Source: CAZEQH01 sp964566875 (GTDB lineage: Bacteria; Patescibacteriota; Minisyncoccia; Minisyncoccales; JANBVM01). From it: 18,597 nucleotides of DNA. The notes beneath the pieces were generated by a model. That model made no database searches. It was not told where the DNA came from and worked only from the letters and a program-made list of their open reading frames with translations. Shown here one piece after another: positions 12,643-18,581 of the stretch. The stretch covers positions 1 through 18,597 of the forward strand of contig CAZMJM010000013.1 in the NCBI GenBank assembly GCA_964566875.1, read 5' to 3'. The position numbers and the translations under genes were made by a program. Within the stretch, counting starts at the first letter, position 1; the number at the start of each line of letters is the position of its first letter.

Positions 12643-13926
12643 ATGGCTAAAAAAACGACGAAATCCAAAAAGGCGAAACCCAAAAAGGAAAAATCTAAAA
12701 AAACAAAACCGGCCAAGACCAGGAAGAAGCCTAATGCTGTCCGCAAAAAGACTTCCCGCGTCTCTTCCAGAAAGAAATTAAAAGAGAAAAAGAAAAAATC
12801 TTCGGCCAAAAAGAAAGCCCGGAAAGTTTCCAAAAAGAAAAAAACAGGTGCAGCAAGCCGGAGAAGGGGAAGGGAGGAAATATTTACGGAAGAGAGCGTA
12901 AAACCCTTAATGGAGAAGGGAGAACAGCGGGGATTCATTACCCTGTCCGAAATCCTCTACTATTTCCCCCGCCTTGAGAGGGATGTTGAGGGTCTCGATG
13001 AACTGCTTCAGGAACTGGATCATAAGGCCATAGAGGTCAAAGAGGTCACCGAATACTTGGATGTGGGAAAAAAGAAGCCTAAGGGAAGGGAATCCAGGAA
13101 GATTGACCCCGTGCAGATGTATCTTAAGGAAATAGGCAAGGTGGACTTCCTCACCGCTGAGGAAGAGAAGGAACTGGCCAAGAAGATAGAGAAGGGTGAC
13201 GAGGAGGCCAAGAAAAAGCTGGCGCGGGCCAACCTGCGGCTGGTGGTTTCTATTGCCAAGCGCTATGTGGGCAGGTCTCCTAACCTTACCATCCTTGACC
13301 TCATCCAGGAGGGAAACCTGGGATTATTCCGGGCCGTGGAGAAGTTCGACTGGAGAAAGGGCTACAAATTTTCCACCTATGCTACCTGGTGGATAAGGCA
13401 GGCGGTAAGCAGGGCTCTGGCCGACCAGGCCAGAACCATCCGGATACCCGTTCACATGGTGGAGACATTGTCCAAATATAACAAGGTGAGGAGAAGATTG
13501 CTTAAAAATTTGGGCAGGGAGCCCCTGCCCGAGGAAGTGGCAGCTGAAATGGGGATTGAAGTGAACAAGGTGCACCACCTGATGCAGATCTATCAGAAGA
13601 CGGTATCCCTGGAAACCCCGGTAGGGGATGAGGAGGATGACTCCATACTGGCGGAATTCATTGAAGATGAAAAAACAGTTCCTCCTTCTATGGAGGCCGC
13701 CCGGACGTTATTGAAGGAAAGGCTGGAAGAAATATTGAGCGACCTGACTCCCAGAGAGCAGAAGATACTCTCCATGAGGTTCGGCCTCAAAGACGGCATT
13801 ACCCATACCTTAGAGGAGGTGGGACAGGTCTTCGGCGTCACCAGGGAGAGGATAAGGCAGATAGAAGCCAAGGCTCTGGAGAAGATAAGGCAGCACCGTT
13901 CTCTGAAGAAGCTCAAGGGCTACTAA
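12643..13926 (+). CDS. rpoD: Primary RNA polymerase sigma factor RpoD
   Basis: A housekeeping sigma70 of 427 aa. Residues 1-75 form an extremely lysine-rich, low-complexity tail. Next is a region 1.1-like segment (VKPLMEKGEQRGFITLSEIL, 86-105). DPVQMYLKEIG (155-165) is region 1.2; NLRLVVSIAKRY through GYKFSTYATWWIRQAVSRAL (197-259) are regions 2.1-2.4, with the DNA-melting aromatics and WW. IRIPVHMVET (267-275) belongs to region 3, and LTPREQKILSMRFGL to VTRERIRQIEAKALEKIR (368-416) is region 4 with the -35-reading helix-turn-helix. The non-conserved insert of proteobacterial RpoD is missing. The ATG is 6 nt after dnaG with only a weak GGA ahead, so translation is probably coupled. Confidence 0.97.
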   Translation: MAKKTTKSKKAKPKKEKSKKTKPAKTRKKPNAVRKKTSRVSSRKKLKEKKKKSSAKKKARKVSKKKKTGAASRRRGREEIFTEESVKPLMEKGEQRGFITLSEILYYFPRLERDVEGLDELLQELDHKAIEVKEVTEYLDVGKKKPKGRESRKIDPVQMYLKEIGKVDFLTAEEEKELAKKIEKGDEEAKKKLARANLRLVVSIAKRYVGRSPNLTILDLIQEGNLGLFRAVEKFDWRKGYKFSTYATWWIRQAVSRALADQARTIRIPVHMVETLSKYNKVRRRLLKNLGREPLPEEVAAEMGIEVNKVHHLMQIYQKTVSLETPVGDEEDDSILAEFIEDEKTVPPSMEAARTLLKERLEEILSDLTPREQKILSMRFGLKDGITHTLEEVGQVFGVTRERIRQIEAKALEKIRQHRSLKKLKGY

Positions 13927-13983
13927 CCGAAGACATAGTCATTGATAATGGATAGGGACATATGTTCCGGTAGCGAGTATTTT

Positions 13984-14017
13984 AAAAAAAGCACCTCTTT
14001 CGGGAGGTGTGTTTATT
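13984..14017. terminator. Bidirectional terminator between rpoD and the small zinc protein
   Basis: CACCTC (13992-13997) pairs with GAGGTG (14004-14009) around a loop centred on TTCG. The + strand continues GTTTATTTTG. The - strand continues with seven or more U residues (the A-run at 13984-13990). It thus ends both converging units, and is stronger for the leftward one. Confidence 0.85.
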
Positions 14018-14024
14018 TTGTTAT

Positions 14025-14264
14025 TTATTCCAGCCATCCGCAATCTTTCAATGCCTGGCATTCATCGCATAATTTTTTAGGCTTGGAGAAAAGATAATTC
14101 TCCGGAAGCGTATCAGCCAGAGCTCCGCAGACCTTGCAGTAAAAGTATATGGGAGAGCCTGCCCTCAGAGAGGCATTATCTATTTTCTCTTTTTTGCCAT
14201 TTTCTTCTCTCCTTTTTGCCAAAGCCTTTAAAGCATATTCCTTTCCGCCGAGTGTGGCGGGCAC
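14025..14264 (-). CDS. Small zinc-binding protein of unknown function
   Basis: The 79 residues (counted from GTG at 14264) contain two CxxC pairs, CKVC (43-46) and CDEC (66-69), forming one likely zinc site, after a basic N-terminal helix (KALAKRREENGKKEK). The frame continues upstream to an ATT at 14280-14282 that would add MSEQEF. That ATT has GGGTGA 6 nt ahead of it, whereas GTG at 14264 has no ribosome site, so the real start may be the rare codon ATT (85 aa). A candidate TTGACT/TAAACT promoter lies just upstream. No family name can be given; a nucleic-acid or protein-interaction zinc knuckle is plausible. It lies downstream of msrB by about 93 nt (75 nt if ATT is used). Confidence 0.75.
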   Translation of the reverse strand: MPATLGGKEYALKALAKRREENGKKEKIDNASLRAGSPIYFYCKVCGALADTLPENYLFSKPKKLCDECQALKDCGWLE

Positions 14265-14313
14265 AAATTCCTGTTCCGAAATTTTTAATCACCCTTTTAA
14301 AGTAACTGCCGAC

Positions 14314-14341
14314 AGTTTACAAAATACGCGGGAAAAGTCAA
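14314..14341 (-). promoter_or_regulatory. Candidate promoter of the small zinc protein gene
   Basis: On the - strand, TTGACT (complement of 14336-14341) and TAAACT (complement of 14314-14319) are 16 nt apart. It begins about 16 nt beyond the msrB stop codon. A start near 14307 would leave a leader of about 25 nt to the ATT at 14282. Confidence 0.4.
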
Positions 14342-14357
14342 AAAGATTTCTGCCAGG

Positions 14358-14753
14358 CTAGTGGGGCTCAAAAATCAGGGCGGCAGAATTCATACAGTAA
14401 CGGAGGCCCGTCGGGGCTGGTCCGTCATCAAAAACATGACCCAGGTGTGAACCGCAGCGGGCGCATCTCGCCTCTTTGCGGACCATGCCGTGCGACCGGT
14501 CGGTATGGACGGTCACGTGGTCCTCTCTGTAGGGCTTCCAGAAACTAGGCCAGCCCGTGCCCGAAGAAAACTTGTGCTTGGAACTGAAAAGGGTTAACTC
14601 GCAGTTGGAACACTTGTATATGCCTTCTTCTTTGTTATCCCAGTAGGCGTTCTGAAAGGGGGGTTCGGTGCCGTTGCCGCGGGTTATGGCGAAGACGTCT
14701 TCGGGCAGTACCTTCTTCCACTCCTCGAGGCTTCTGTGAATTTTTTTAATCAT
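14358..14753 (-). CDS. msrB: Peptide methionine-R-sulfoxide reductase MsrB
   Basis: MsrB reduces methionine-R-sulfoxide in proteins, repairing oxidative damage in the cytosol. Counted from the ATG at 14753 (131 aa), zinc is held by CSNC (Cys48, Cys51) and CARC (Cys97, Cys100). FSSGTGWPSFW (62-72) and RSHGMVRKEARC line the active site, and LRYCMNSAAL carries the catalytic Cys120. There is no Cys where many MsrBs have the resolving residue, so it is the 1-Cys type. An in-frame ATG at 14903 would add 50 residues unlike any MsrB and would run through the neighbouring terminator, so the ATG at 14753 is chosen. A weak TATAGT lies about 30 nt upstream; no Shine-Dalgarno site. Confidence 0.96.
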   Translation of the reverse strand: MIKKIHRSLEEWKKVLPEDVFAITRGNGTEPPFQNAYWDNKEEGIYKCSNCELTLFSSKHKFSSGTGWPSFWKPYREDHVTVHTDRSHGMVRKEARCARCGSHLGHVFDDGPAPTGLRYCMNSAALIFEPH

Positions 14754-14832
14754 GTTCTTGGAAAAATTAAAGTTGATAAGACTATACATATTACCATAAA
14801 GGAAAAACATGTTACACCCTGTATGCTGAGAT

Positions 14833-14860
14833 AAAAAAAACGGCTTATTGGTATAAGCCG
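14833..14860 (-). terminator. Intrinsic terminator of the zinc-ribbon gene
   Basis: A perfect 8-bp stem, CGGCTTAT (14841-14848) with ATAAGCCG (14853-14860), has a 4-nt loop and is followed on the - strand by eight U residues (A-run 14833-14840). Confidence 0.92.
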
Positions 14861-14875
14861 AACGAGATAAAAGGG

Positions 14876-15211
14876 CTACGTGAATACAAATACGTCTTCC
14901 CATTTCAGGGAATTATCATTCTCCTTCATTATTTCTTGAAAAAAATCGTTGATTCTTTTATTTCTTTTCATATATCTTTCTTGCTTGAAAAAATTATCCA
15001 ATTCCTTGAACGTGGGCGCACTTATACGGAGAGCGCAGTCGGCCCACAGGCAATTTAATTCGCCCTTGAACTTATATTCAAAGTGTTTTCTCCCGCATTT
15101 GGGACACTTGAACAGCTTGTCTATAGTAGTGCATGTCCCGTGCTTTTTAAAAGCCTCATAAGCCCTCTTAATCAATTCCTTTATTACATCATCAACCATT
15201 ACTTGTTCCAT
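14876..15211 (-). CDS. Hypothetical zinc-ribbon protein
   Basis: A 111-aa protein with no family I recognise. CPKCG (36-40) and CLWADC (54-59) make a probable four-Cys zinc ribbon in the middle, flanked by an N-terminal helix (VIKELIKRAYEAFKKHG) and a basic helical C-terminus (QERYMKRNKRINDFFQEIM). The pattern suggests a nucleic-acid- or protein-binding ribbon. The ATG at 15211 is chosen because GGGTGA stands 6 nt ahead; an in-frame GTG at 15220 would include that site within the gene. It has its own candidate promoter and a strong terminator, so it is a single-gene unit. Confidence 0.8.
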   Translation of the reverse strand: MEQVMVDDVIKELIKRAYEAFKKHGTCTTIDKLFKCPKCGRKHFEYKFKGELNCLWADCALRISAPTFKELDNFFKQERYMKRNKRINDFFQEIMKENDNSLKWEDVFVFT

Positions 15212-15249
15212 TTTTTTCACCCATTCAATATTCTTTTGTTAATATTAGG

Positions 15250-15278
15250 AATTTAACAGAACGCTTTAGATAAGTCAA
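15250..15278 (-). promoter_or_regulatory. Candidate promoter of the zinc-ribbon gene
   Basis: On the - strand TTGACT (complement of 15273-15278) and TAAATT (complement of 15250-15255, preceded by TGT as an extended -10) are 17 nt apart. The -35 box is formed by the end of the U-run of the terminator at 15277-15309. Confidence 0.5.
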
Positions 15279-15309
15279 AAAAAAGACGGTATGTACTAAT
15301 CAACCGTCT
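15277..15309 (-). terminator. Intrinsic terminator of the 140-aa orphan gene
   Basis: A 7-bp stem, AGACGGT (15284-15290) with ACCGTCT (15303-15309), has a 12-nt loop. The - strand copy is followed by a run of U residues (A-run 15277-15284) that passes directly into TTGACT. Confidence 0.88.
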
Positions 15310-15317
15310 AAGAATTT

Positions 15318-15740
15318 TTAGTTTTTTAAGCTGAAATTTATTGCCTGGACTTCACGTTGGCGGTTAAAGAGTTCGCGCAGTGTTCCGTCTTTACAATGCA
15401 AGATGGGAACGCGGTCCGTGGTTATCTCGTGCCACTCTCCCTCAAAATAGACTCGGAACCCAAAGAAGTGCCAGGGAGTGTCGCAATAATAAGGAACGTC
15501 AAGGTTGGCGCTGAAAAGCGTACTTTTCAGTGCCTCCACCGCACCAGGGAAAGATCTGGCCTCAGTAAGGATTTGAATGTTTCTTATTATATTGCTGGTT
15601 GAAGCTTTATATTCGAATATGAAATAGCCATGTTCCTTTTTGCCTGATTCCAGGATATCTTTTATCTTCTCCTTTGCTCTCTCTGTGCCAAGCGGCCCTT
15701 TTTCGTTATCACAAAAATACAAGTCTTTTCGGTCTACCAT
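15318..15740 (-). CDS. Hypothetical protein, 140 aa
   Basis: I do not recognise this family. It is a soluble, mixed alpha/beta protein with no signal peptide or membrane segment. Visible features are a lysine-rich helix (TERAKEKIKDILESGKKEHG, 19-38), beta-like stretches YFIFEYKAS (39-47) and FFGFRVYFEGEWHEITTD (92-109), and scattered Cys (10, 86, 116) without a clear metal motif. Coding is supported by the ATG at 15740 preceded by AAGGTGAT, by a TTGACA promoter and by an intrinsic terminator 9 nt after the stop. Single-gene unit. Confidence 0.78.
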   Translation of the reverse strand: MVDRKDLYFCDNEKGPLGTERAKEKIKDILESGKKEHGYFIFEYKASTSNIIRNIQILTEARSFPGAVEALKSTLFSANLDVPYYCDTPWHFFGFRVYFEGEWHEITTDRVPILHCKDGTLRELFNRQREVQAINFSLKN

Positions 15741-15779
15741 ACACCATCACCTTATTAAATTTTTAAAGATTTATTTATT

Positions 15780-15808
15780 GTTCTAATGCAATTATCATTT
15801 TGTGTCAA
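15780..15808 (-). promoter_or_regulatory. Candidate promoter of the 140-aa orphan gene
   Basis: On the - strand a consensus TTGACA (complement of 15803-15808) is followed after 17 nt by TAGAAC (complement of 15780-15785, 4 of 6). The -35 starts 3 nt after the U-run of the mscL terminator. Confidence 0.55.
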
Positions 15809-15811
15809 ATG

Positions 15812-15845
15812 AAAAAACCGGGAAACAGAGAGTAAGCCCGGTTTT
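15812..15845 (-). terminator. Intrinsic terminator of the mscL unit
   Basis: A 9-bp stem, AAAACCGGG (15814-15822) with CCCGGTTTT (15837-15845), has a 14-nt loop. The leftward transcript ends in CCCGG followed by six U residues. Confidence 0.9.
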
Positions 15846-15854
15846 CTTTGAAAA

Positions 15855-16154
15855 TTACTCCTTCTTGTCCAGTTTATCCAACCTCAGCCATTTGAATCCG
15901 TAATACACCACGAAGGCGATGACGATAAAATCAATAACTGCTCCGAGGAAATCCCCCCAGAGAATTCTGGCGCTTCCTATACTGAAGCTGGCTGCCTCCA
16001 GGCTGCTTACCCTGTTTAAGGCCAGGCCGATTATCGGGTTGATTATATCGTTCACCAGGGCTGAAACCACCTTGGAAACAGCTCCCCCAAGGATGAAGCC
16101 GACGGCCAGGCCTATCACTCCCTGTTTCCTTATAAAATTGATGAATTCTGACAT
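15855..16154 (-). CDS. mscL: Large-conductance mechanosensitive channel, short MscL
   Basis: MscL is a homopentameric membrane pore that opens under tension and saves cells from osmotic downshock. The protein starts with an amphipathic helix (MSEFINFIRKQG). TM1 is at about 13-38 (IGLAVGFILGGAVSKVVSALVNDIINP), with the small-residue pore pattern and the conserved V-N-D-I-I-x-P end, and TM2 at about 66-88 (WGDFLGAVIDFIVIAFVVYYGF). At 99 aa it is shorter than the usual 120-150; both the outer loop and the C-terminal helix bundle are reduced. It is the last gene of the leftward unit, 30 nt after the HIT gene. A possible AAGGA lies 11 nt before the ATG. Confidence 0.93.
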   Translation of the reverse strand: MSEFINFIRKQGVIGLAVGFILGGAVSKVVSALVNDIINPIIGLALNRVSSLEAASFSIGSARILWGDFLGAVIDFIVIAFVVYYGFKWLRLDKLDKKE

Positions 16155-16184
16155 AATTTTGGTCGTCCTTTATTTTAGACCCTT

Positions 16185-16604
16185 TTATAATTTTTTCCTT
16201 ATTTTATCTATGATTTTAGATTTAACGTCCTCTGAAATTTCAAATTTATTGTATGGAGCATAGTTCTGTCCCCACTTTTCGTCTTTAAAGACAACGCCTG
16301 AAAAATTAACTTCCTTTGAATACCTCGGAATAAAATGTAAATGTACGTGCCTTACCATATTTCCGAGGGTCGCGTAATTAAACATGTCTGCTCCAAAGTT
16401 TTCCCTTACTGCGTTTCTTAATTTTTTCGTGATTTCAAAGAATTCTTTCGATTCTTCCTCGCCGATATCAAAAAAATCTTCCGCATGGCGCTTCAGTCTT
16501 ATAATGCATCTTCCGAGGTAGCGCTGGTCATCGGCCAGATGCACTACCCAATTTTTGTACTCTTTTATTACCAGACCTTTAAAATTACAAAAATCGCATT
16601 TCAT
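16185..16604 (-). CDS. HIT family protein
   Basis: HIT proteins bind nucleotides and hydrolyse or transfer nucleotidyl groups, for example from AMP conjugates or diadenosine polyphosphates. The signature RHVHLHFIPR is at 85-94 (139-aa numbering), where the H-x-H-x-H histidines are 86, 88 and 90, the middle one being the usual nucleophile. The N-terminal CDFC (3-6) is a zinc-type pair found in part of the family. The start chosen is the ATG at 16604 because GAGGGAG lies 9 nt before it; an in-frame ATG at 16622 would place that site inside the gene. It sits 40 nt after the V4R-like gene and 30 nt before mscL. Substrate unknown. Confidence 0.9.
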   Translation of the reverse strand: MKCDFCNFKGLVIKEYKNWVVHLADDQRYLGRCIIRLKRHAEDFFDIGEEESKEFFEITKKLRNAVRENFGADMFNYATLGNMVRHVHLHFIPRYSKEVNFSGVVFKDEKWGQNYAPYNKFEISEDVKSKIIDKIRKKL

Positions 16605-16644
16605 ATGATTGTACTCCCTCATATCACTTTGACGGCGCTCTCGC

Positions 16645-17241
16645 TTACCATTTTAGCAAAAATTCATGATATTCGTCTCCCCGGTGGACACACTTTGTCT
16701 CCTGACATTCCACCTTTTTTCCGATTACCATCTGGACAACGCTTGCGAAATAGCCCTTTAGCGTTTCGCAATTGATGTCGTGACAATAGAAGTCCTCCAG
16801 TCTGAGTATTGCGGAACGGTCCTCCTGGTCTATCTTTACTATTGAAAGGTTTCCAACCGTGTAGTATTTCCTCCACATCCCGGAAACCTGTTCTGCCGCC
16901 GTTTCTACGGAGGCGAAATATTTCATGAAAAGCCTCATAATGAGAGACGATTTCGACTCGAACCTCCCCATCTCCTGCAGCTTTTCATTATTCCAATTGA
17001 ATAATTTCTTCATCAGAAACTGGGTAATGGCATAAAGGCTTAGGGGATAAAAAGACATCATCTTGATTTCGTCACGCTTGAGGCTAAAGCCCAGTTCTGC
17101 CAGGCCGTTTTCCAATTTTTTGATTCCCTCCTCTCCCTCTTCCTTAAGAACAAAATCTAACTCCTCCTTGATGCCGCTGCCTCTCAGTTCACCCTTTATC
17201 TTCTTTAATCTTTCTATTTCTTCTTTTATTTCTTGTTCCAT
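16645..17241 (-). CDS. Possible V4R/HNOB-like sensor domain protein
   Basis: The 198-aa soluble protein has a charged helical N-terminus (EIKEEIERLKKIKGEL) and then a region whose layout recalls the 4-vinyl-reductase/heme-NO-binding-like (V4R/HNOB) ligand-binding fold. YPLSLYAITQFLMKKLF (65-81) and the helical LQEMGRFESKS (88-98) come first. Later come YYTVGNLSIVKID, a Y-F-A-S-V-V-Q-M-V stretch, and the closing C-V-H-R-G-D-E-Y-H-E-F (184-194), resembling the fold's final cysteine-containing strand. The family assignment is a judgement from pattern, not a firm match; if right, it would sense a small ligand. First gene of a unit with the HIT gene and mscL. A promoter -10 only 8 nt from the ATG implies a leaderless message. 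Confidence 0.6.
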   Translation of the reverse strand: MEQEIKEEIERLKKIKGELRGSGIKEELDFVLKEEGEEGIKKLENGLAELGFSLKRDEIKMMSFYPLSLYAITQFLMKKLFNWNNEKLQEMGRFESKSSLIMRLFMKYFASVETAAEQVSGMWRKYYTVGNLSIVKIDQEDRSAILRLEDFYCHDINCETLKGYFASVVQMVIGKKVECQETKCVHRGDEYHEFLLKW

Positions 17242-17249
17242 ATTACCTA

Positions 17250-17277
17250 ATTATACCTTTATATTACTGCTTGAAAA
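17250..17277 (-). promoter_or_regulatory. Candidate promoter giving a near-leaderless transcript (V4R-HIT-mscL)
   Basis: On the - strand TTTTCA (complement of 17272-17277, 4 of 6) and a perfect TATAAT (complement of 17250-17255) are 16 nt apart. Only 8 nt separate the -10 box from the ATG at 17241, so transcription would start at or within about 2 nt of the start codon. No Shine-Dalgarno site exists, which fits a leaderless mRNA. Confidence 0.45.
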
Positions 17278-17326
17278 AGCTTATGCAAAGCGTGGGGGAG
17301 CAATCAAACGGCCAAAAAGTTTCTTG

Positions 17327-17355
17327 TTGACAGTTGATAGTCTTGCGATTATTAT
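17327..17355 (+). promoter_or_regulatory. Strong sigma70-type promoter of the 188-aa orphan gene
   Basis: A perfect TTGACA (17327-17332), a 17-nt spacer and TATTAT (17350-17355, 5 of 6). Transcription would start near 17362, giving a leader of about 45 nt that carries AAAAGGTGA 10-11 nt before the ATG at 17407. It is the closest match to consensus in the window. Confidence 0.62.
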
Positions 17356-17406
17356 ATCATTGGAATTAGATAGTAAATTAACAATTTAAAAGGTGAAATA
17401 AGAGAA

Positions 17407-17973
17407 ATGGAAGATATTGTCGGAATAAGCCCTACTGCCGGTCATAACGGCTATGCCGAACTGTACGACTGCCTCTTTTGCTACTCAGAGAAGGGTCTTC
17501 TCTACGAATTCCCGGTCGTCCTGATGGGGGGTTGGAAAGACGACACCCTATGTGAAAGCACCCACCATATCCACAGAATAATGATACCCTGTCCGCCGCC
17601 CTTAGACGTAGTAAGGCTTTTATTGCCCCGTGAATTTCCTTTTAGGTCCACCTCTATCTTAGAATTGAGAGGATTCATAACCAATGATGCCATTTTCAAG
17701 AAGGCGGGATGGTATATAGGTTCGAGCTGTCATAAAGAAGAATGGCCTATTGAATATCCCGGCGAGCACAAAATAACTGTGATGAAATGGGCCTGGGAAG
17801 AAAAAGAGAACAGGCCAGAAAAATTTGATTTTATCGAAGCTGCCTGGCTCTGGGACGGAAGGATTTTTACAAGCAATAAAGATTTAGTTGAAAAGCTGGT
17901 TAATTTATCGAGGCATGCTGCGCTGCAGAGCCACGAGGGAGGAGGGCTTTGGAGAAAGCTGAATTCTCCATAA
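17407..17973 (+). CDS. Hypothetical protein, 188 aa
   Basis: I do not recognise this family. The protein is soluble and rich in Trp (8 residues), Cys and His, with no clear metal-binding spacing: early Cys at 22, 25 and 49, a S-T-H-H-I-H-R stretch (51-57) and a C-P-P-P-L-D segment (62-67). The later part (ITVMKWAWEEKENRPEKFDFIEAAWLWDGRIF) looks like strand-helix alternation. No signal peptide or membrane helix. Coding is well supported by a near-consensus promoter, a GGTGA ribosome site and an intrinsic terminator just after the stop. It is the only rightward gene in the right-hand third and is divergent from the V4R-like unit. Confidence 0.8.
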   Translation: MEDIVGISPTAGHNGYAELYDCLFCYSEKGLLYEFPVVLMGGWKDDTLCESTHHIHRIMIPCPPPLDVVRLLLPREFPFRSTSILELRGFITNDAIFKKAGWYIGSSCHKEEWPIEYPGEHKITVMKWAWEEKENRPEKFDFIEAAWLWDGRIFTSNKDLVEKLVNLSRHAALQSHEGGGLWRKLNSP

Positions 17974-17986
17974 ATTAAAATAATAT

Positions 17987-18020
17987 TGCCGAATTTTGCG
18001 AAAAACTTCGGCATTTTTTT
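17987..18020 (+). terminator. Intrinsic terminator of the 188-aa orphan gene
   Basis: TGCCGAA (17987-17993) pairs with TTCGGCA (18007-18013). Inside, TTTT and AAAA extend the helix around a GCG loop. Seven T residues follow (18014-18020). Confidence 0.92.
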
Positions 18021-18061
18021 ATTCCAACCAAAACCGAACTACCTGTCTTGGAATAAAAAAA
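18014..18061. repeat. 14-bp perfect inverted repeat linking two convergent terminators
   Basis: The T-run plus ATTCCAA (18014-18027) is perfectly complementary to TTGGAAT plus the A-run (18048-18061), around a 20-nt loop. The T-run is the tail of the rightward terminator and the A-run is the tail of the leftward one, so the two U-tracts are joined in one hairpin. Confidence 0.6.
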
Positions 18062-18097
18062 AGGAGGTTTCTTCCCGGATGGTATGATGTGCCTCCT
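18055..18097 (-). terminator. Intrinsic terminator of the 121-aa orphan gene
   Basis: AGGAGG (18062-18067) pairs with CCTCCT (18092-18097) around a 24-nt loop. The leftward transcript reads CCTCC followed by about eight U residues (A-run 18055-18062). The loop is long, but position and U-run fit a terminator. Confidence 0.75.
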
Positions 18098-18113
18098 ATA
18101 AATTGATTTTTTA

Positions 18114-18479
18114 TTATATTTTATGAAGCTTTTTGATATCTCCGTCATACCATTTTATAAATTCGTCAATATTGAACGGCGGCTCAGCGCCTCCTTCGTT
18201 ATTTTTGTGATAACTGCAAAGCTTAAACAGCATGTCGCCCGTAGTTATGTAAGGAAATTTTTTCTTAAAGATATGCATGAAGTTAAACACGCTTACCATC
18301 CAAACATCCAGGCTGATTTTTCCCTTACGGTTATGTCTGTCAAAATGCTGCCAGACATGTTCTCGAAAATGATTTATGAGCTCATGGGTATCCCTTGCAT
18401 CAGCTATTCTCTTGCACCACTCGTCATAAAAAGCTTCAATCGTTGCCTGGTCTATCTTTCCAAAATTATTGCTATCCAT
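18114..18479 (-). CDS. Hypothetical protein, 121 aa
   Basis: I do not recognise this family. It is a largely helical, soluble protein rich in aromatics and His, for example HFREHVWQHFDRHNRKGKIS (42-61), VWMVSVFNFMHIFKKKFPYI (59-78) and the C-terminal FNIDEFIKWYDGDIKKLHKI. The stretch DRHNRKGKISLD looks superficially like an EF-hand loop, but the glycine is one position off. The ATG at 18479 has AAAAAGG about 9 nt upstream. A TTGACT promoter and a terminator bracket it as a single-gene unit. Confidence 0.72.
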   Translation of the reverse strand: MDSNNFGKIDQATIEAFYDEWCKRIADARDTHELINHFREHVWQHFDRHNRKGKISLDVWMVSVFNFMHIFKKKFPYITTGDMLFKLCSYHKNNEGGAEPPFNIDEFIKWYDGDIKKLHKI

Positions 18480-18512
18480 TTCGGTAACCTTTTTGTTAAT
18501 TTTGCTATCAAC

Positions 18513-18540
18513 AAATTAACACATCTTATTAATAAGTCAA
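18513..18540 (-). promoter_or_regulatory. Candidate promoter of the 121-aa orphan gene
   Basis: On the - strand TTGACT (complement of 18535-18540) is followed after 16 nt by TAATTT (complement of 18513-18518), preceded by TGT as an extended -10. It closely resembles the promoter of the zinc-ribbon gene (TTGACTTAT...TGTTAA in both). The -35 begins 2 nt after the terminator U-run of the next gene outside the window. Confidence 0.42.
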
Positions 18541-18542
18541 TC

Positions 18543-18581
18543 AAAACCCGAGCTCTTGGCTCGGGATGGCGGTCTTGCCGC
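18543..18581 (-). terminator. Terminator hairpin plus a second hairpin with the same loop, for a gene beyond the window
   Basis: CCCGAGC (18547-18553) pairs perfectly with GCTCGGG (18559-18565). Read leftward it is followed by UUUU, so it is probably the intrinsic terminator of a leftward gene lying past the right edge. A second hairpin, GCGG (18569-18572) with CCGC (18578-18581), stands 3 nt away and has the identical 5-nt loop TCTTG (CAAGA on the - strand). Confidence 0.65.

Noticed and set aside
11997..12938. Long leftward open frame of 313 codons opposite dnaG-rpoD
   Set aside because: It is antisense to two certain genes, low-complexity Phe/Leu/Ser-rich as expected for the complement of Lys/Glu-rich coding, and has no promoter or ribosome site.
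14754..14903. 50-residue N-terminal extension of MsrB from the ATG at 14903
   Set aside because: The added residues match no MsrB, run through a strong terminator of the neighbouring gene and overlap its 3' end. The ATG at 14753 gives the standard protein.
18300..18350. EF-hand calcium site in the 121-aa protein (DRHNRKGKISLD)
   Set aside because: The glycine is one position late and positions 3 and 5 are His and Arg, so calcium coordination is unlikely.
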